NCBI GenBank assembly: GCA_039000515.1
Contig: JBCFYV010000024.1
Coordinates: forward strand, 18,156,541-18,220,540
Length of the DNA stretch: 64,000 bases
Source: Timema cristinae
Lineage: Eukaryota; Arthropoda; Insecta; Phasmatodea; Timematidae
Direction: 5' to 3'
Part shown: one piece after another, positions 24,701 to 31,400 of the stretch
How the letters are laid out: every line of letters begins with the position of its first letter
Numbering within the stretch: the stretch's first letter is position 1
The notes under the pieces: model-generated
Told to the model about the DNA's origin: nothing
The model's database searches: none
Seen by the model: only the letters and a program-made list of their open reading frames with translations
Position numbers and translations under genes: made by a program

Positions 24701-27530
24701 CCAAATTAATTATATTTTATGGTTGCCAAAAACGGAAGTATTGTTTTGTGGTATAGCCCACCATTAATTTTTAGAAATCTTAAATCATTGTTAAAAATCA
24801 TTCTCAGCTTGCAATGCAAGGTGTTTATGTTGTCAGTGAATTGAATATAGCCTCTTGTTGCAGTATGGACCCACTGGCTCTCTTTGACAAGATATACGAC
24901 AAGCCATGGACTCGCCTAGGACCATATCTGGTAGGAATGTCAGTGGGATGGATTCTATACAAAACCAACTGCAAGATCACCATGAACAAGGTATGACTCA
25001 TTCTAATCAGCCCATTATAGAGGTGGTGATTGGATACAAACGTATCAAGACATTACAAGAATCTTAGAATTTAAAATAATGGATTTTTTTTTAGGGGTGG
25101 GAACCTCAAATTCTTAAGGATATTCCAGGATTCAAAAAAATATCAAATCCAAAAAAATACATATTAAAAAATAATAATTTGTTTAGCACAATAATACTTC
25201 TTATTGGTGGTTCAGCCCCAACATAATTTTAAGACAAAATTAGCAACTAAAACATAACTAATTAATTTAACAATTAATATAATTTATTAATATTATCAAT
25301 AATGCATTATAACAGAAAATGTCAAAATTAAGTTACTATTTTAATTTTCTATTATTCTATTATATTTGAATTTATGTTAATAATTTTTTTTCAAAATTTA
25401 GAATCAGATTTGGATTTGTAAAATAATTTATTCGACCTATTCTAATATTTTTACATCGCTCTTAAAAAAATTTATGGCGTCAGCCTATAATCAAGCTATA
25501 CTGAACGAGTGGCCACCATCTGTTGGCGAAGATAGTGCCAGCTTTTGCAGATATAGGATGTCATATAGTCAGCACAATACACCCTAGTCAATAATCTGTT
25601 TTCTAGACTGAATCTGTTTTCTAGACTGGAGCTGTTACTTTTTCGTTCAAGTAGCTATACATTTGTCCTCCTGAAGCTGAGTTGACCGCGTCCCAGACCC
25701 ACTGTTACACAGAAAAAGTTAGAAGCACTGGGGATTGAACCAAAGACCTTTGGATTCATATCCGGAAACTCTGATAACTAAACCACAGAGGTGGTCAACT
25801 CTAAACAAATATTAAATAATTGAAAAGTTGTGGTCAAATTACAAGGTTACTATTAGTTTTGTATGCCATAGTTGGTAGTAACAATTGGCTGGCTGACGTC
25901 CACCTCACTGTTCCTACTGCTGATATATGGCCTATATGACGCACATCTGCACCCAATCACCGCTGCGGCCTACTCTTCGCTCAGCCACTCTGCATGGGCG
26001 CTTGGCCTTTCTTGGATTGTTGTTGCTTGCTCCACTGGTTATGGAGGTCAGTTGCAAGCGTTACCTATATTGTGATACAGGCAATGATATTAGGAACGGC
26101 AGTGATATTAAGGTGGTGAAACTAATCAAAGCAGTGATATTAGGCAAGGTAGTGATAATAGGCCAAACAGTGATTAGCATAAGAATAATTGTACTACTAA
26201 AGTAATAAGGTAAAGTGGGCTATTATATATTTTTAAAAAAACATTAAATTCTCACAAAACAATATCTTCAAAAATTTACATAATAGCCCTAGTTCTACAA
26301 AGTTCTAACTTAAAAACATTTGAGGTTTGAATACTTAGGAGGTATTGTAAAACAAGCTTACTCGAGATAAGATTTGTACTTGGAACAAATATTTATTTTG
26401 TTGTTGTTGTGTGCCTAATTGTAGGTTTGTAGGTTCGGCTTTTAACTTTGATCAGTTAGTTAACATAAAACAGTTGATGACTAATCTTATTGTGTCATGA
26501 ATGACCCAAGTAAAATATATCCCCCTATTTAAATGACAAATATTTAATATCTAAGTAAGGACCTCAAGTGTAGAGGATATGTGACTAGTTTGGGCAGTTT
26601 CTTTTAGCTCTGTTTTAATCATAATTATGTTTAAATGTTTGACAAACTTTATCTTCATTCCAATGTAAGATATTATTATAAACATGGGCAAGATGAGACC
26701 AACGTAATTCAATAAAAACACAACTTGGTGGCCTATAAATGTTTGCCATTGTTTCAGGCTATGTGGATAAGCTACTGTCTTTAAGTATACTGTATCCATT
26801 CAGTAGAGTAACCTATTGCGCTTACTTGGTACATCCCATTGTAATCAGGGTGATGGCTATGAAGATGGACAGTCCTCTTCATCTCAGCAAAGAAACAGTG
26901 GTGAGATATTTTGAAAATTATGTACTGAAGTAAAAACTAGAACTTGTCACCAATATAAAATATTTTATATATACTTAACATAAAAAATCAAATTTTATTT
27001 TATATTTGAAAATTATATATACATTTTTTCAAGAATAAAATTGACCCTCTGTAGTCGAGTGGCCAGAGTTTCTGGTTATGGATCCAGAGGTCCCTGGTTC
27101 AGTCGCTGGCGCTTCCAAATTTTTTTGTGAAGCAGCGGGTTTGGAACAGAGTTAGACTCAAGTGGTGTGAGGACAAAGTAATTAGGAGCAACTAGAATAG
27201 AAAAAAAAAAAAAAAAAAAAGAGTAGCAACTCCGGTCTAGAAAACTGGGGTTAAGGGCCGAAGGGTTTGGTGTGCCCTTGTTGTTTAGCTAACTTTCCAG
27301 TAGCTTCTTTCTTAGTTTAAATATTAGCAAAGATGTGGTTTTCCTCCTTTTGGAATGTCACATCAAATACTAAGAAGTTATTTTTTCAGATGATATTATT
27401 CCTGGGACAAGCAGTGGCATCTTACATCCTTGCTTTTGTGGTGTCCATCACCTATGAAGCGCCAATAGTTTCGCTTTTGAAGATTTGCTCTCCTAAAAAG
27501 AAAAAGCGGTCATATCCAGTGGCACAGTGA
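741..27530 (+). CDS. NRF-6-like (nose resistant to fluoxetine) membrane acyltransferase-like protein, 15 exons
   Basis: Exons I place: 736-787, 1030-1067, 1749-1900, 2674-2852, 6770-6972, 11218-11385, 13080-13172, 13558-13686, 15662-15827, 23674-23753, 24233-24328, 24864-24990, 25872-26046, 26758-26900, 27390-27530. Together they encode about 645 residues. The N-terminal third is a cysteine-containing extracellular NRF domain (FFFGNSFWLGSASLC; HIGLCLPYSCN). The rest is a multi-pass acyltransferase-3 domain, with the family signature HGLRSISMAWVILGHT, then FSVDTFFF, WWRNLLYIN, MWSWYLANDTQF and SRVTYCAYLVHPI. Family knowledge: these proteins sit in epithelial membranes and are implicated in lipid or xenobiotic transport; the histidine in the LGH motif is the presumed catalytic residue. 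All splice phases agree except at 13080-13172, which is one base short. No signal peptide is visible at the proposed start, although the family usually has one, so the 5' end is uncertain. It is convergent with PSMD5. Confidence 0.93.
1030..1067 (+). CDS. NRF-6-like gene, exon in NRF domain (CPNCLIDMLQYW)
   Basis: This 38-bp exon lies between TTGTAG and GTACTC. It encodes CPNCLIDMLQYW and joins exon 1749 as W-VDDATGRY. This matches the family pattern of Cys, leucine-rich helix, Trp, then D-A-x-G at the start of the NRF domain. Phases agree on both sides (enters after two bases, leaves after one). The exon is short, so the agreement of phase and motif is the main support. Confidence 0.7.
1749..1900 (+). 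CDS. NRF-6-like gene, NRF-domain exon (FFFGNSFWLGSASLC)
   Basis: The exon begins after TTTTACAG and encodes VDDATGRYTTGFFFGNSFW followed by LGSASLCESLGV, the core of the NRF domain (family form: DA-GK-PSG--SGN--WLGS--EC). The open frame runs on to TAG at 1913. A GT at 1901 (GTCGAG) gives the phase-0 exit needed by the next exon, but it is a weak donor and would drop the family-like residues VELD. The 3' boundary is therefore uncertain by about 12 bases. Confidence 0.8.
1933..2185. repeat. 71-bp minisatellite, about 3.5 copies
   Basis: Units start at 1933, 2004, 2075 and 2147 with the word AACGTTAGTCACAACATACA. Spacing is 71, 71 and 72 bases. Units differ by only a few substitutions and one inserted base, so the array is young. 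It begins about 20 bases after the weak 3' boundary of the 1749 exon and may have disturbed the original donor site. Confidence 0.93.
2674..2852 (+). CDS. NRF-6-like gene, exon ending the NRF domain
   Basis: The acceptor is TATACAG and the donor is GTGAGT at 2853. It encodes IRNLHIGLCLPYSCNSEDAQ and onward to EDTTFWILV. The GLCLPxSC motif is a hallmark of the NRF domain, and the hydrophobic end starts the first transmembrane segment. It exits in phase 2 and joins 6770 (GT+A = Val). Confidence 0.9.
3250..3640 (+). mobile_element. LINE 3'-end relic (family A, GAT-rich tail)
   Basis: This is the C-terminal end of a non-LTR retrotransposon ORF2 in broken frames: a stretch like VVEEVRLRWYGHVMRMEKER, then KKVLEMKYVGKR and GRPRKK-KWEEQITESVK. 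It stops near LFNK-LGHKLE and is followed by a GATGATGATG tail. The same sequence recurs at 16080-22830 and 29820-31150. A run of ten A's (3475-3484) is consistent with frame loss. Confidence 0.75.
3641..5212. other. Intron sequence, AT-rich, no recognised feature
   Basis: This part of the intron is AT-rich with short A/T runs and a short G run near 4507-4540. I see no ORF with family similarity and no clear repeat. Confidence 0.6.
5213..5680. repeat. Degenerate ~80-bp tandem array, about six units
   Basis: Words such as TTTACTAGCAGTAACTACC, ACTTGCAGTGACTTCTATT and TAAGCACTATGATT return roughly every 77-83 bases (anchors near 5256, 5338, 5392, 5474, 5552 and 5630). One unit is shortened. Divergence between units is substantial, so this is an old array, and weaker echoes continue to about 5830. 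Confidence 0.85.
5930..6010. repeat. G/C-homopolymer block
   Basis: A run of GGGGG, GGGG and CCCCCCC tracts stands in an AT-rich intron. G-rich islands with a similar look occur at 2222-2290, 10495-10525 and 36105-36190. I could not assign them to a family. Confidence 0.4.
6770..6972 (+). CDS. NRF-6-like gene, first transmembrane segment exon
   Basis: The acceptor is ATTTTCAG and the donor is GTAGGT at 6973. It encodes GFSAFIAVMLVIGTGYDLYL, the first membrane span, then a polar Asn-rich linker ending NNNNISNG. One base is left over. It joins directly and in frame to 11218 (G+GC = Gly). Confidence 0.92.
7069..7369. mobile_element. Fold-back MITE, ~300 bp
   Basis: The left arm begins AAATAAACAATGAA and the right arm ends with the inverse, TTCAATGTTTATTT. 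Inner parts also pair: AAGACCCACATACTAACCA with TGGTAAGTGTGTAGGTCTT, and TGGGTACATTAGTTCC with GGACTAATGTACCCA. The whole unit is two imperfect arms of roughly 150 bp with almost no unpaired core. It has no coding capacity. Confidence 0.85.
7475..7672 (+). mobile_element. Degenerate tRNA-derived SINE (shared-body type)
   Basis: There is a box-B-like GGTTTGAATCCTAACCAGGTG followed by the body seen in better copies (thymine-rich block, 'TTTGCCATTTCTCC', 'ACCTTCCTCATA'). The tail is lost or unrecognisable. Confidence 0.4.
7687..7935 (-). mobile_element. Degenerate tRNA-derived SINE, minus strand
   Basis: It begins at low coordinates with the reverse of the shared tail (CTGTCTTATTACCTGTTCAGG). 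It runs through the reversed body (GGAAAAACCATCCTCAATATA) to a reversed box B (TTCAAACCCCGGTC) and tRNA-like head. Confidence 0.6.
8045..8335 (+). mobile_element. SINE head type 4 (tRNA-like)
   Basis: The head is GGGTCTTGTGGTAAAGTG with box B GGTTCAAGCTC. The body contains ACTTCCTTCAGAGGGGAAGT and TTTTTCCCGACAAAATTGGT, and it ends near GAAAGTGAAAGTTAAAT. Related copies are at 44415-44725 (+) and 58375-58668 (-). It lacks the tail shared by head types 1-3. Confidence 0.75.
9488..9660 (+). mobile_element. 5'-truncated SINE with shared tail
   Basis: The body GGTTTTTCCTAAATGGTTTT, then CATGCAAATGTGGG and TTAGTACATAG, is followed by a mutated tail (CTGTAACCCAAGCAGGTAGT-AAGATG). No tRNA-like head remains. 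Confidence 0.65.
10340..10425. mobile_element. Short MITE-like relic
   Basis: The word AGGGGTGTGTGAAGGTCAC followed by TTTTTAAATGTGAAGTCAA resembles one end of the better-preserved element at 14988-15195. It is only a partial copy. Confidence 0.3.
11090..11176. mobile_element. Short MITE-like inverted repeat
   Basis: AGATGCGAAGGC near the left end and GAAGCTTCGCATGA at the right end are inverted. The interior pairs GGTCAAAGCAAAGGATATTTGACC with its neighbour. It shares the TGCGAAG terminus with 14988-15195. Confidence 0.5.
11218..11385 (+). CDS. NRF-6-like gene, acyltransferase signature exon
   Basis: It begins after CCTATAG and ends before GTAACA. It encodes IWSEVVLSFSVRLNLKTICD and then the diagnostic IHGLRSISMAWVILGHT, containing the histidine conserved in acyltransferase-3 proteins. 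It enters after one base and leaves after one base (G), both consistent with neighbours. Confidence 0.95.
11775..12760 (+). mobile_element. LINE relic (family B) with RT fragments, split by a SINE
   Basis: Broken frames encode RT blocks: GIRLNRSTTDQIFIIQQILE, YFKKAHDSIQRNKLYEILV, and an SPLHFNLAL-type block. The active-site block is in two parts: LLRY before 12172 and GYTDDLALLGDSKEEA after 12416. The C-terminal end RPLGRHKRRWEDNIRMNL is followed by a partly triplicated DEVDWIELAQ stretch (12580-12720) and DRDRWHIF. A tRNA-derived SINE (12173-12416, minus) interrupts the active site. The same C-terminal block is in the repeats at 41950 and 61010. Confidence 0.8.
12173..12416 (-). mobile_element. 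SINE head type 2, minus strand, inserted in LINE RT domain
   Basis: Reversed tail TTAGCACCGCGTCTTACTAC is followed by reversed body (GAGATGAAATTGAGGGCC; GTCAGAGGTGAAGGAAGGG) and a degenerate head around ACCAAGGATTGAACC. GATACA stands on both sides (12167-12172 and 12417-12422) as a probable target-site duplication. The 5' tRNA head is partly lost. Confidence 0.8.
13080..13172 (+). CDS. NRF-6-like gene, exon with one-base frameshift
   Basis: The acceptor is CCTTTTCAG and the donor is GTGAGA. Read from the incoming phase it gives DNMEYRGLVEK. The family-typical remainder, FQTISNGAFSVDTFFFIS, is in another frame. The length (93 bases) is one short of what the incoming and outgoing phases require. 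Adding one A to the AAAA run at 13107-13110 would restore a continuous frame. This is either a sequencing/assembly homopolymer error or a disabling mutation; see findings. Confidence 0.85.
13272..13480 (+). mobile_element. SINE head type 3 (tRNA-like), degenerate tail
   Basis: The head TGGTCTAAGGTGCTACTCTT and box B GGTTCGATTCCTG are clear. The body (TGGTTTTCACTCTCCATCCA; TTCAACCTTCCTAATCCTAA) is the one shared with head type 1. The tail has decayed to CATAATCCAAAATGGTAGTC. Confidence 0.75.
13558..13686 (+). CDS. NRF-6-like gene, transmembrane exon
   Basis: The acceptor is GTCACAG and the donor is GTAAGA. It encodes GVLVSFLYFRTVAKIDVTKL, then MSTGVLSNFMQFLGLLGYRF. It completes a serine across the junction (AG+T) and leaves CG for the next exon. 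Confidence 0.93.
14988..15195. mobile_element. MITE-like element with TGTGCRAAG termini
   Basis: The left end AGGAGTGTGCAAAG and the right end, read in reverse, AGGAATGTGCGAAG form an inverted pair about 200 bp apart. AAGTCAAA/TTTGACTTTG-type words pair internally. Related shorter pieces are at 10340, 11090 and 37130. Confidence 0.55.
15405..15565 (+). mobile_element. Possible LINE C-terminal fragment
   Basis: Translation gives SMDEGKRSLRRKRITILDA and later FWELKEEVEYRRYWWSRFT, which resembles the basic C-terminal end of some LINE ORF2 proteins. It is too short and broken to classify. Confidence 0.35.
15662..15827 (+). CDS. NRF-6-like gene, exon with WWRNLLYIN
   Basis: The acceptor is CGCCCTAG and the donor is GTCAGT. 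It encodes LTVPYMFVLGLAEVSMKWFY and HINCPNYWWRNLLYINTLFP. The C-x-x-x-WW-x-NLLYIN pattern is characteristic of the family. It ends in phase 0. The following 7.8-kb intron carries the large retrotransposon. Confidence 0.95.
16080..16464 (+). mobile_element. LINE family A relic, left part (split by the non-LTR insertion)
   Basis: It parallels 30630-30960 base for base in places: RCVRDLLWRREVL, YTYSHKCSRKMD-type segment, SMLAVMRCDRIRTEVIK, and GMVM-RMEKRVCQR. It stops abruptly at GAGTATGCCAAAGA (16452-16465). The rest resumes at 22637. Confidence 0.75.
16452..16465. repeat. Target-site duplication, left copy
   Basis: GAGTATGCCAAAGA here is repeated exactly at 22637-22650 and brackets the minus-strand retrotransposon. 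When the insert is ignored the LINE family A reading continues across the junction. Confidence 0.95.
16466..16482 (-). repeat. (AAT)n 3' tail of the non-LTR element
   Basis: On the minus strand the element ends with AAACAATAATAATAATAATA, a simple trinucleotide tail used by I-type elements. It directly abuts the target-site duplication. Confidence 0.9.
16838..20526 (-). pseudogene. ORF2 (endonuclease-RT-RNase H) of the non-LTR element, inactivated
   Basis: Start is ATG at 20526, 18 bases after the ORF1 stop. Endonuclease motifs: LLQWNCRG, ILCLQETHF, LGDFNAHN (near 20150) and GSDHYPIL (near 19920). RT motifs: SYRPIALTSCVCKILEKM, FFDLEKAYDTTW, NGVPQGSPLSCTLF and the active site LFVDDYAIY (near 18545). 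RNase H: RIYTDGSKSGVSVGCAFVVE, TAELYAI, and WIPGHAGLPGNELANQAAKE (near 17300). The C-terminal zinc motif is CEFCDTPLSVHHILVEC (near 17000). Lesions: frame changes near 20310, 20165 and 19720, stops near 20118 and at 18500-18498 (TGA), and a 17-bp duplication at 17467-17500. RNase H after RT argues for the I/Nimb-like group. Confidence 0.93.
17467..17500. repeat. 17-bp tandem duplication breaking RNase H
   Basis: GCAGATGAGGACAGAAC occurs twice in immediate succession (17467-17483 and 17484-17500). The extra 17 bases shift the frame exactly where RNase H should continue into its second catalytic aspartate region. Confidence 0.95.
20545..22021 (-). pseudogene. ORF1 (gag-like, three zinc knuckles) of the non-LTR element
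   Basis: An ATG at 22021 opens a frame that meets an in-frame TAA near 21937 and then continues as MEKVQEVVRPQPRF from 21910. Zinc knuckles are CFQCQEFGHTKLRC, CADCGQEAHETPC and CINCKGPHC (about 21360-21210). The frame changes at a run of eight A's (about 21214-21221, minus strand). It then runs through a basic, proline-rich C-terminal part (PPKSSPPPVPPRRAPWGTPP) to TAA at 20547-20545. ORF1 proteins of this type bind element RNA. Two lesions make this copy non-coding. Confidence 0.9.
22022..22594 (-). other. 5' untranslated region of the non-LTR element
   Basis: GC-rich sequence between the 5' pseudoknot-like fold and the first ORF1 ATG at 22021. It includes a purine-rich tract on the + strand (22410-22530, G/A runs). 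No reading frame with similarity was seen. Confidence 0.7.
22595..22632 (-). ncRNA. Predicted pseudoknot at the 5' end of the non-LTR transcript
   Basis: On the minus strand CTGCGGGAC pairs perfectly with GTCCCGCAG (9 bp) around a 13-base loop. The first loop bases, GGGGTT, are complementary to AACCCC placed one base after the stem. This is the arrangement of an H-type pseudoknot, starting within a few bases of the element's 5' end. Just downstream GTCG and CGAC can form a short hairpin. The pairing is seen in sequence; any function (RT binding, translation, ribozyme) is inference. Confidence 0.6.
22637..22650. repeat. Target-site duplication, right copy
   Basis: Exact repeat of 16452-16465 (GAGTATGCCAAAGA). 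Confidence 0.95.
22637..22830 (+). mobile_element. LINE family A relic, right part
   Basis: It continues the copy broken at 16464: KIMDIKYVEKNLERV-type reading, then ERRRMEAIKGVRKVGRWRQF, CCACAGGCTACAAACAATTG and an ATGATG tail. It aligns with 3430-3620 and 31000-31130. Confidence 0.8.
23674..23753 (+). CDS. NRF-6-like gene, exon MWSWYLANDTQF
   Basis: The acceptor is CATCATCAG and the donor is GTAATT. It encodes CMMWSWYLANDTQFFILGAV then LLILAVR. The W-S-W-Y-L-A-x-D-x-Q-F block is strongly conserved in the family. It leaves AG for the next exon. Confidence 0.95.
24233..24328 (+). CDS. NRF-6-like gene, transmembrane exon
   Basis: The acceptor is TTGTTTCAG and the donor is GTACCG. It encodes HFRIAAFTLLTFLLSSWFTT then GIIAYHNKHMP, a membrane span and polar loop. 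Phases agree on both sides. Confidence 0.93.
24864..24990 (+). CDS. NRF-6-like gene, exon IYDKPWTRLGPYLVGM
   Basis: The acceptor is GTTGCAG and the donor is GTATGA. It encodes MDPLALFDKIYDKPWTRLGP then YLVGMSVGWILYKTNC. The YDKPWTRxGPYLVGM motif is a family hallmark. It ends in phase 0. Confidence 0.95.
25490..25800 (-). mobile_element. SINE head type 5, minus strand
   Basis: Reading the minus strand, the head contains GACCACCTCTGTGGTTTAGT and box B GGTTCAATCCCCAG (25725-25745). The body contains CACAGTGGGTCTGGGACGCG-type sequence. It is related to the + copy at 27043-27290. Confidence 0.65.
25872..26046 (+). CDS. NRF-6-like gene, two-transmembrane exon
   Basis: The acceptor is TGCCATAG and the donor is GTCAGT. 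It encodes LVVTIGWLTSTSLFLLLIYG, then AAYSSLSHSAWALGLSWIVV and ACSTGYGG. The YSSLSRxAWALGLxWIxxAC pattern is typical. One base (G) is left for the next exon. Confidence 0.95.
26758..26900 (+). CDS. NRF-6-like gene, exon SRVTYCAYLVHPI
   Basis: The acceptor is TGTTTCAG and the donor is GTGAGA. It encodes YVDKLLSLSILYPFSRVTYC then AYLVHPIVIRVMAMKM and the loop SPLHLSKETV. It ends in phase 0. Confidence 0.95.
27043..27290 (+). mobile_element. SINE head type 5
   Basis: The head is CCTCTGTAGTCGAGTGGCCA with box B CCCTGGTTCAGTCGC. The body follows with GAACAGAGTTAGACTCAAG, a 22-base A-run near 27209 and AGCAACTCCGGTCTAGAAAA. Confidence 0.65.
27390..27530 (+). CDS. NRF-6-like gene, terminal exon
   Basis: The acceptor is TTTTTTCAG. 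It encodes MILFLGQAVASYILAFVVSI, TYEAPIVSLLK, and a lysine-rich cytoplasmic tail (SPKKKKRSYPVAQ) ending at TGA 27528-27530. The last membrane span followed by a basic tail is the usual end of the family. Confidence 0.95.
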   Translation: MILFLGQAVASYILAFVVSITYEAPIVSLLKICSPKKKKRSYPVAQ

Positions 27531-27666
27531 AAATAACATTATAAGTGCATCGATATACATTATAGTAGATTCCTTTGTCAAAACCATTGAGTCATTACCC
27601 TTTAATCAATCAAACAGACACAAACTTAGTGCAACATTTATTATAAACATAATTAATGACTCAAGG

Positions 27667-27787
27667 AATAAATTTTGTGCATATATCATGTTAATTATGA
27701 ATTACAAATGAAGATATAGATCTTCAGAACTCTCATGAAAGTGATTTATAGAGATTTATTGGAAATGTGTTCACTTTTACAAATAAA
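27667..27787 (+). terminator. Candidate polyadenylation signals of the NRF-6-like gene
   Basis: AATAAA occurs at 27667-27672 and again at 27782-27787, about 140 and 250 bases after the stop codon. Confidence 0.5.
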
Positions 27788-28213
27788 ATTGAGTGTTTTT
27801 TTATGTAGTTTTATAATAATTGTTTGTATGATACTTTTAATAGTATAAGTTTAACTTAAATAACTATATTTAAGTGCCATTTGTTGGTATAGTAAATATT
27901 CTCATTAGTTGAGATAATGAATTGGAGTAATTACCATACCAAAATTATGAGAAATATATAGAAAGTCCTTGAATAGGAATTAAAAACCAGCTCTCATAAA
28001 ACCATAGTTAATCTAGTAAAGAACTTTTAGAGCAAACAAAGGTTATTTTCTCCCATAATGTATTTTAATTATTATTACATAAACATTAATATATAGCAAA
28101 ATATAAAATGAATAATGTAAATAGAATTAACACAGAGTTCTTCAAATGGGGGGAAATAAAAAAATAGCAACATAAAAATGTTTTAGAAAATTATACAAAA
28201 GGTTATTTACACT

Positions 28214-28422
28214 TCATGATGGACCTTCAATAGCTACTTCAGTCTCCACATGAACATATACTGGACCTCCTCGAATGTAGTTCTTGAACCGAAGGATAGT
28301 TTCAATCCCAAACACAGACTCGGAAGTTGGAGAAGACACAATCGTTCTCAGGACCTCATATTTGGCATCTTTACATAGCTTGGTAGCTTTTGTAGAGCGA
28401 TCCAAAAGAAATTCTATGAGAC
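28214..28422 (-). CDS. PSMD5: PSMD5 terminal exon
   Basis: The acceptor TTTGTTTGCAG precedes 28422. It encodes LIEFLLDRSTKATKLCKDAK and YEVLRTIVSSPTSESVFG, and ends ...VAIEGPS with TGA at 28216-28214. The end matches the conserved tail of the family. Confidence 0.92.
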
Positions 28423-31400
28423 CTGCAAACAAAAAAAATAACCAGTGCTTTATACACCATGTAAATGGGATCAGGATTATCATTAAACTCAGATGATTTT
28501 TCCATTGTCGAGAAATGTCGCCTTAATTCCAAAGACACTTATTATTTTTTGTGATATAATGGTACAATGTTTGTTATTATATAAACACATTCTCAATTAT
28601 ATTAAATGCTGACAAAATATGAATACACAAAAATACTTGATACAAACTTGAATCATCATAACCATTATAGACGATTTCCTGCCAAAAGCAGGGTCTGATT
28701 TAAACATAAGCCTCTCCATTTACTCCTGTCCTCCCCCACTTTTCTTCCTCCACGCCGGCCCAATCATCCAATCCTCTCCTTTCCACACTCCTTTCAGCCA
28801 CATGTACCTGGGTCTTCCTCTTGGCCTCCTGTTTCGAGCATCCCCTTGGAATCTTACCCTCTTCTATCCTCTTCACATGTCCATAGCCCCCAATCTCTCC
28901 TTCTCTATCCTATCCTGCAGAGGTTCCTTCTTTATTCTCTCACTCTCACCCTGTCTATCCTTATCACTTCCTACCTTACTCCTCAGAAATTTCATCTTAC
29001 AGTCATGGTTGTATCCTGTCATTACCCAGGTTTCTGATACATTTTGCAATAGTGGAACATTTGCCCTGCATATATTGATTCAATGCTTTAAAACATTTTA
29101 AAATCTAAGATATAAATTAATTACCACTAGATACTCTAAATGTTATAATTTTAAATAAAAATAAGTATATTTGTTCTCCCTCGTGCATGATAAATACTAA
29201 ATCTTTCTTGAAATTTTTATTTTAAATTCAATCAACTTAACAGCTATAATTGGTCATGTGTTGTTTACGACCAGGGAAAATTTAATATAGGTATGTTTTC
29301 ACAGCTTATTGACAGCATACAAAAGGGTTTTTGTTTAAATTGTTTTATAATTTATTGCAACAGATTTATATATCGTTATATGCTTGTATGGATTTGATAA
29401 TACTTTCATACATTTTCTATAACAAATTAGTTATTTTATATTTGGAAACATACTTTAAAAATAATCGAAAATATAATGACTTGTAGGTCAGGCGCAAGCA
29501 TTGTTTAATGTATATTATTATTTATGTGGTTTAAAATGTAAGCAACTTGCAATGAAATGTAAATATGTTTTTAAAATGTTATTTTGATCATTATTTTCAT
29601 TGTTATTATTTGGAATTTAAGAATGATGGATGAATAAGGACGAATGAGGAAGAAAGGAGGAGGAGAATAAAAGGAAATATGAATGAGATATTTTGAGTAA
29701 TGTTCAACCTGGAAGAGTAAAGGTATATGAGTAAAGCAGAATATCAGAACTAGCAAAATAGGAGAAATGTGTTCTGCATGGAAAGAGTTTAAGGATGAAT
29801 AAAAGCGGATTAAACTAGGAAGCAGCAGGTGTGGACGAACTAAATGTGGAGATGGTAAGAGCTGCAGGAAAAGCCGGAATAAAATGGTTATACAAGATGA
29901 TGAGAGTGATATGGAAGGGGGAAAATTACCGGAAAAAGGAAATTATAAAACCGATTTTCAAGAAAGAAGACAGGAAGAGGTGTGTGAACTATAGGGGTAT
30001 AATGCTGAAGTGCCACTGTACAAAAATATATGAGACGATACTGGCAAAGAGACTAAGAAGGAAAATGCAAGGAAGGTAGAGAAAGGAAATGCACGAATTT
30101 AGGGAACATAAGAGGTCTACAATAGATTCGATTTTTGCCATACAATAGCTGATGGAAAGACGGTACAAATTTGGGGAAGTACTTGTTAATGGTATTTATG
30201 GATGTGGAGAAGGCTTATGGTAATCTAGATAGATATAAAGTTTGGGAAGCGATGGAAAAGACTTAAGTGGAAAGAGGAGTTTCAATGAGAGTACAGAGTA
30301 TGTGGATAACAGGAGTTATGTCAAGATGGAGAAGGGGTAGACAGAATGGTTCAAAATAAATATTGAATGAAGCAGGAGAGTGCACTCTCACCACTACTAT
30401 TTGTAATGGTAATGGAAATTGTTGTGAATAGATTGGCAAGGAAGCTTGGGGAGGGGAGAATGAAAGCCATGATGTTTGTTGATAGCTTGATGATTTGGGT
30501 GGAGAAGGAAGAGGAAGTACAGGAACAGCTGCAAGGATGGAATGAGGAAGTGAAAAAGTGTGAAACGAAATTTAGCATGGTGAGGTTATGGATAAGTCTT
30601 AGTAATGCTATAAAGTTGTATGGAGGAGAGAGGATCTAATAAGAAGAGGGCAGCAGGGAGAGTTGTTAGGTGTTTAAGAGACCTGCTATGGAGAAGAGAA
30701 GTGCCCTTGAAGTGTAAGAAAGTGCTGTATAAGGCATACTTTGTACCCATCGTTACATATGCAGCAGAATACTGGACAGTGAATATAGGAAAGACCAGAA
30801 AAGTGGAGGCCATGAGAATGAAATTTGTGAGGAGCATGCTAGATATTACAAGGAGTAACAGGATGAAGTATAAAATTATCCGGGAAAGAGTGGGAGTACA
30901 TGAGATAGTAGAGGAAGCAAGAATGAGATTGAATAGTCAAGTAATGAGGATGGAAAAATACAGCAAGTGTGACCAAGAAAGAGATGAGAGGAGCAGATAA
31001 CAGAAAATGTGCAAGGTAGAGAAGAAAAATGGACCCGATTAAAGGTGGAAGATTGATGGAAGACTAGAGGAAGATGGAGGCATTTTACTAAACTGACCTT
31101 GCCACAGGCTGTAAACAATGGATGATGATAATTATGATGATGATGATGAAAATTGAATAACATAAAGACAAAATGAAAATAAACTAATTTAATGAAAAAA
31201 GGCTCACCTAGGGAAGGATAAAAATGGGGGGAAGAATCCAATGCACAAAGGTAACATCACCTTTTTTATCTTCACACATTTAAACACAAATATAATATTT
31301 CAGAATTGTTGCCTTTAACTTGGAGTGTAAATAAATTTCTCAAACCTTTATCTGCACCCCAAATGTGCTGCAACAAGGATTACCGCATGAGTATGATACT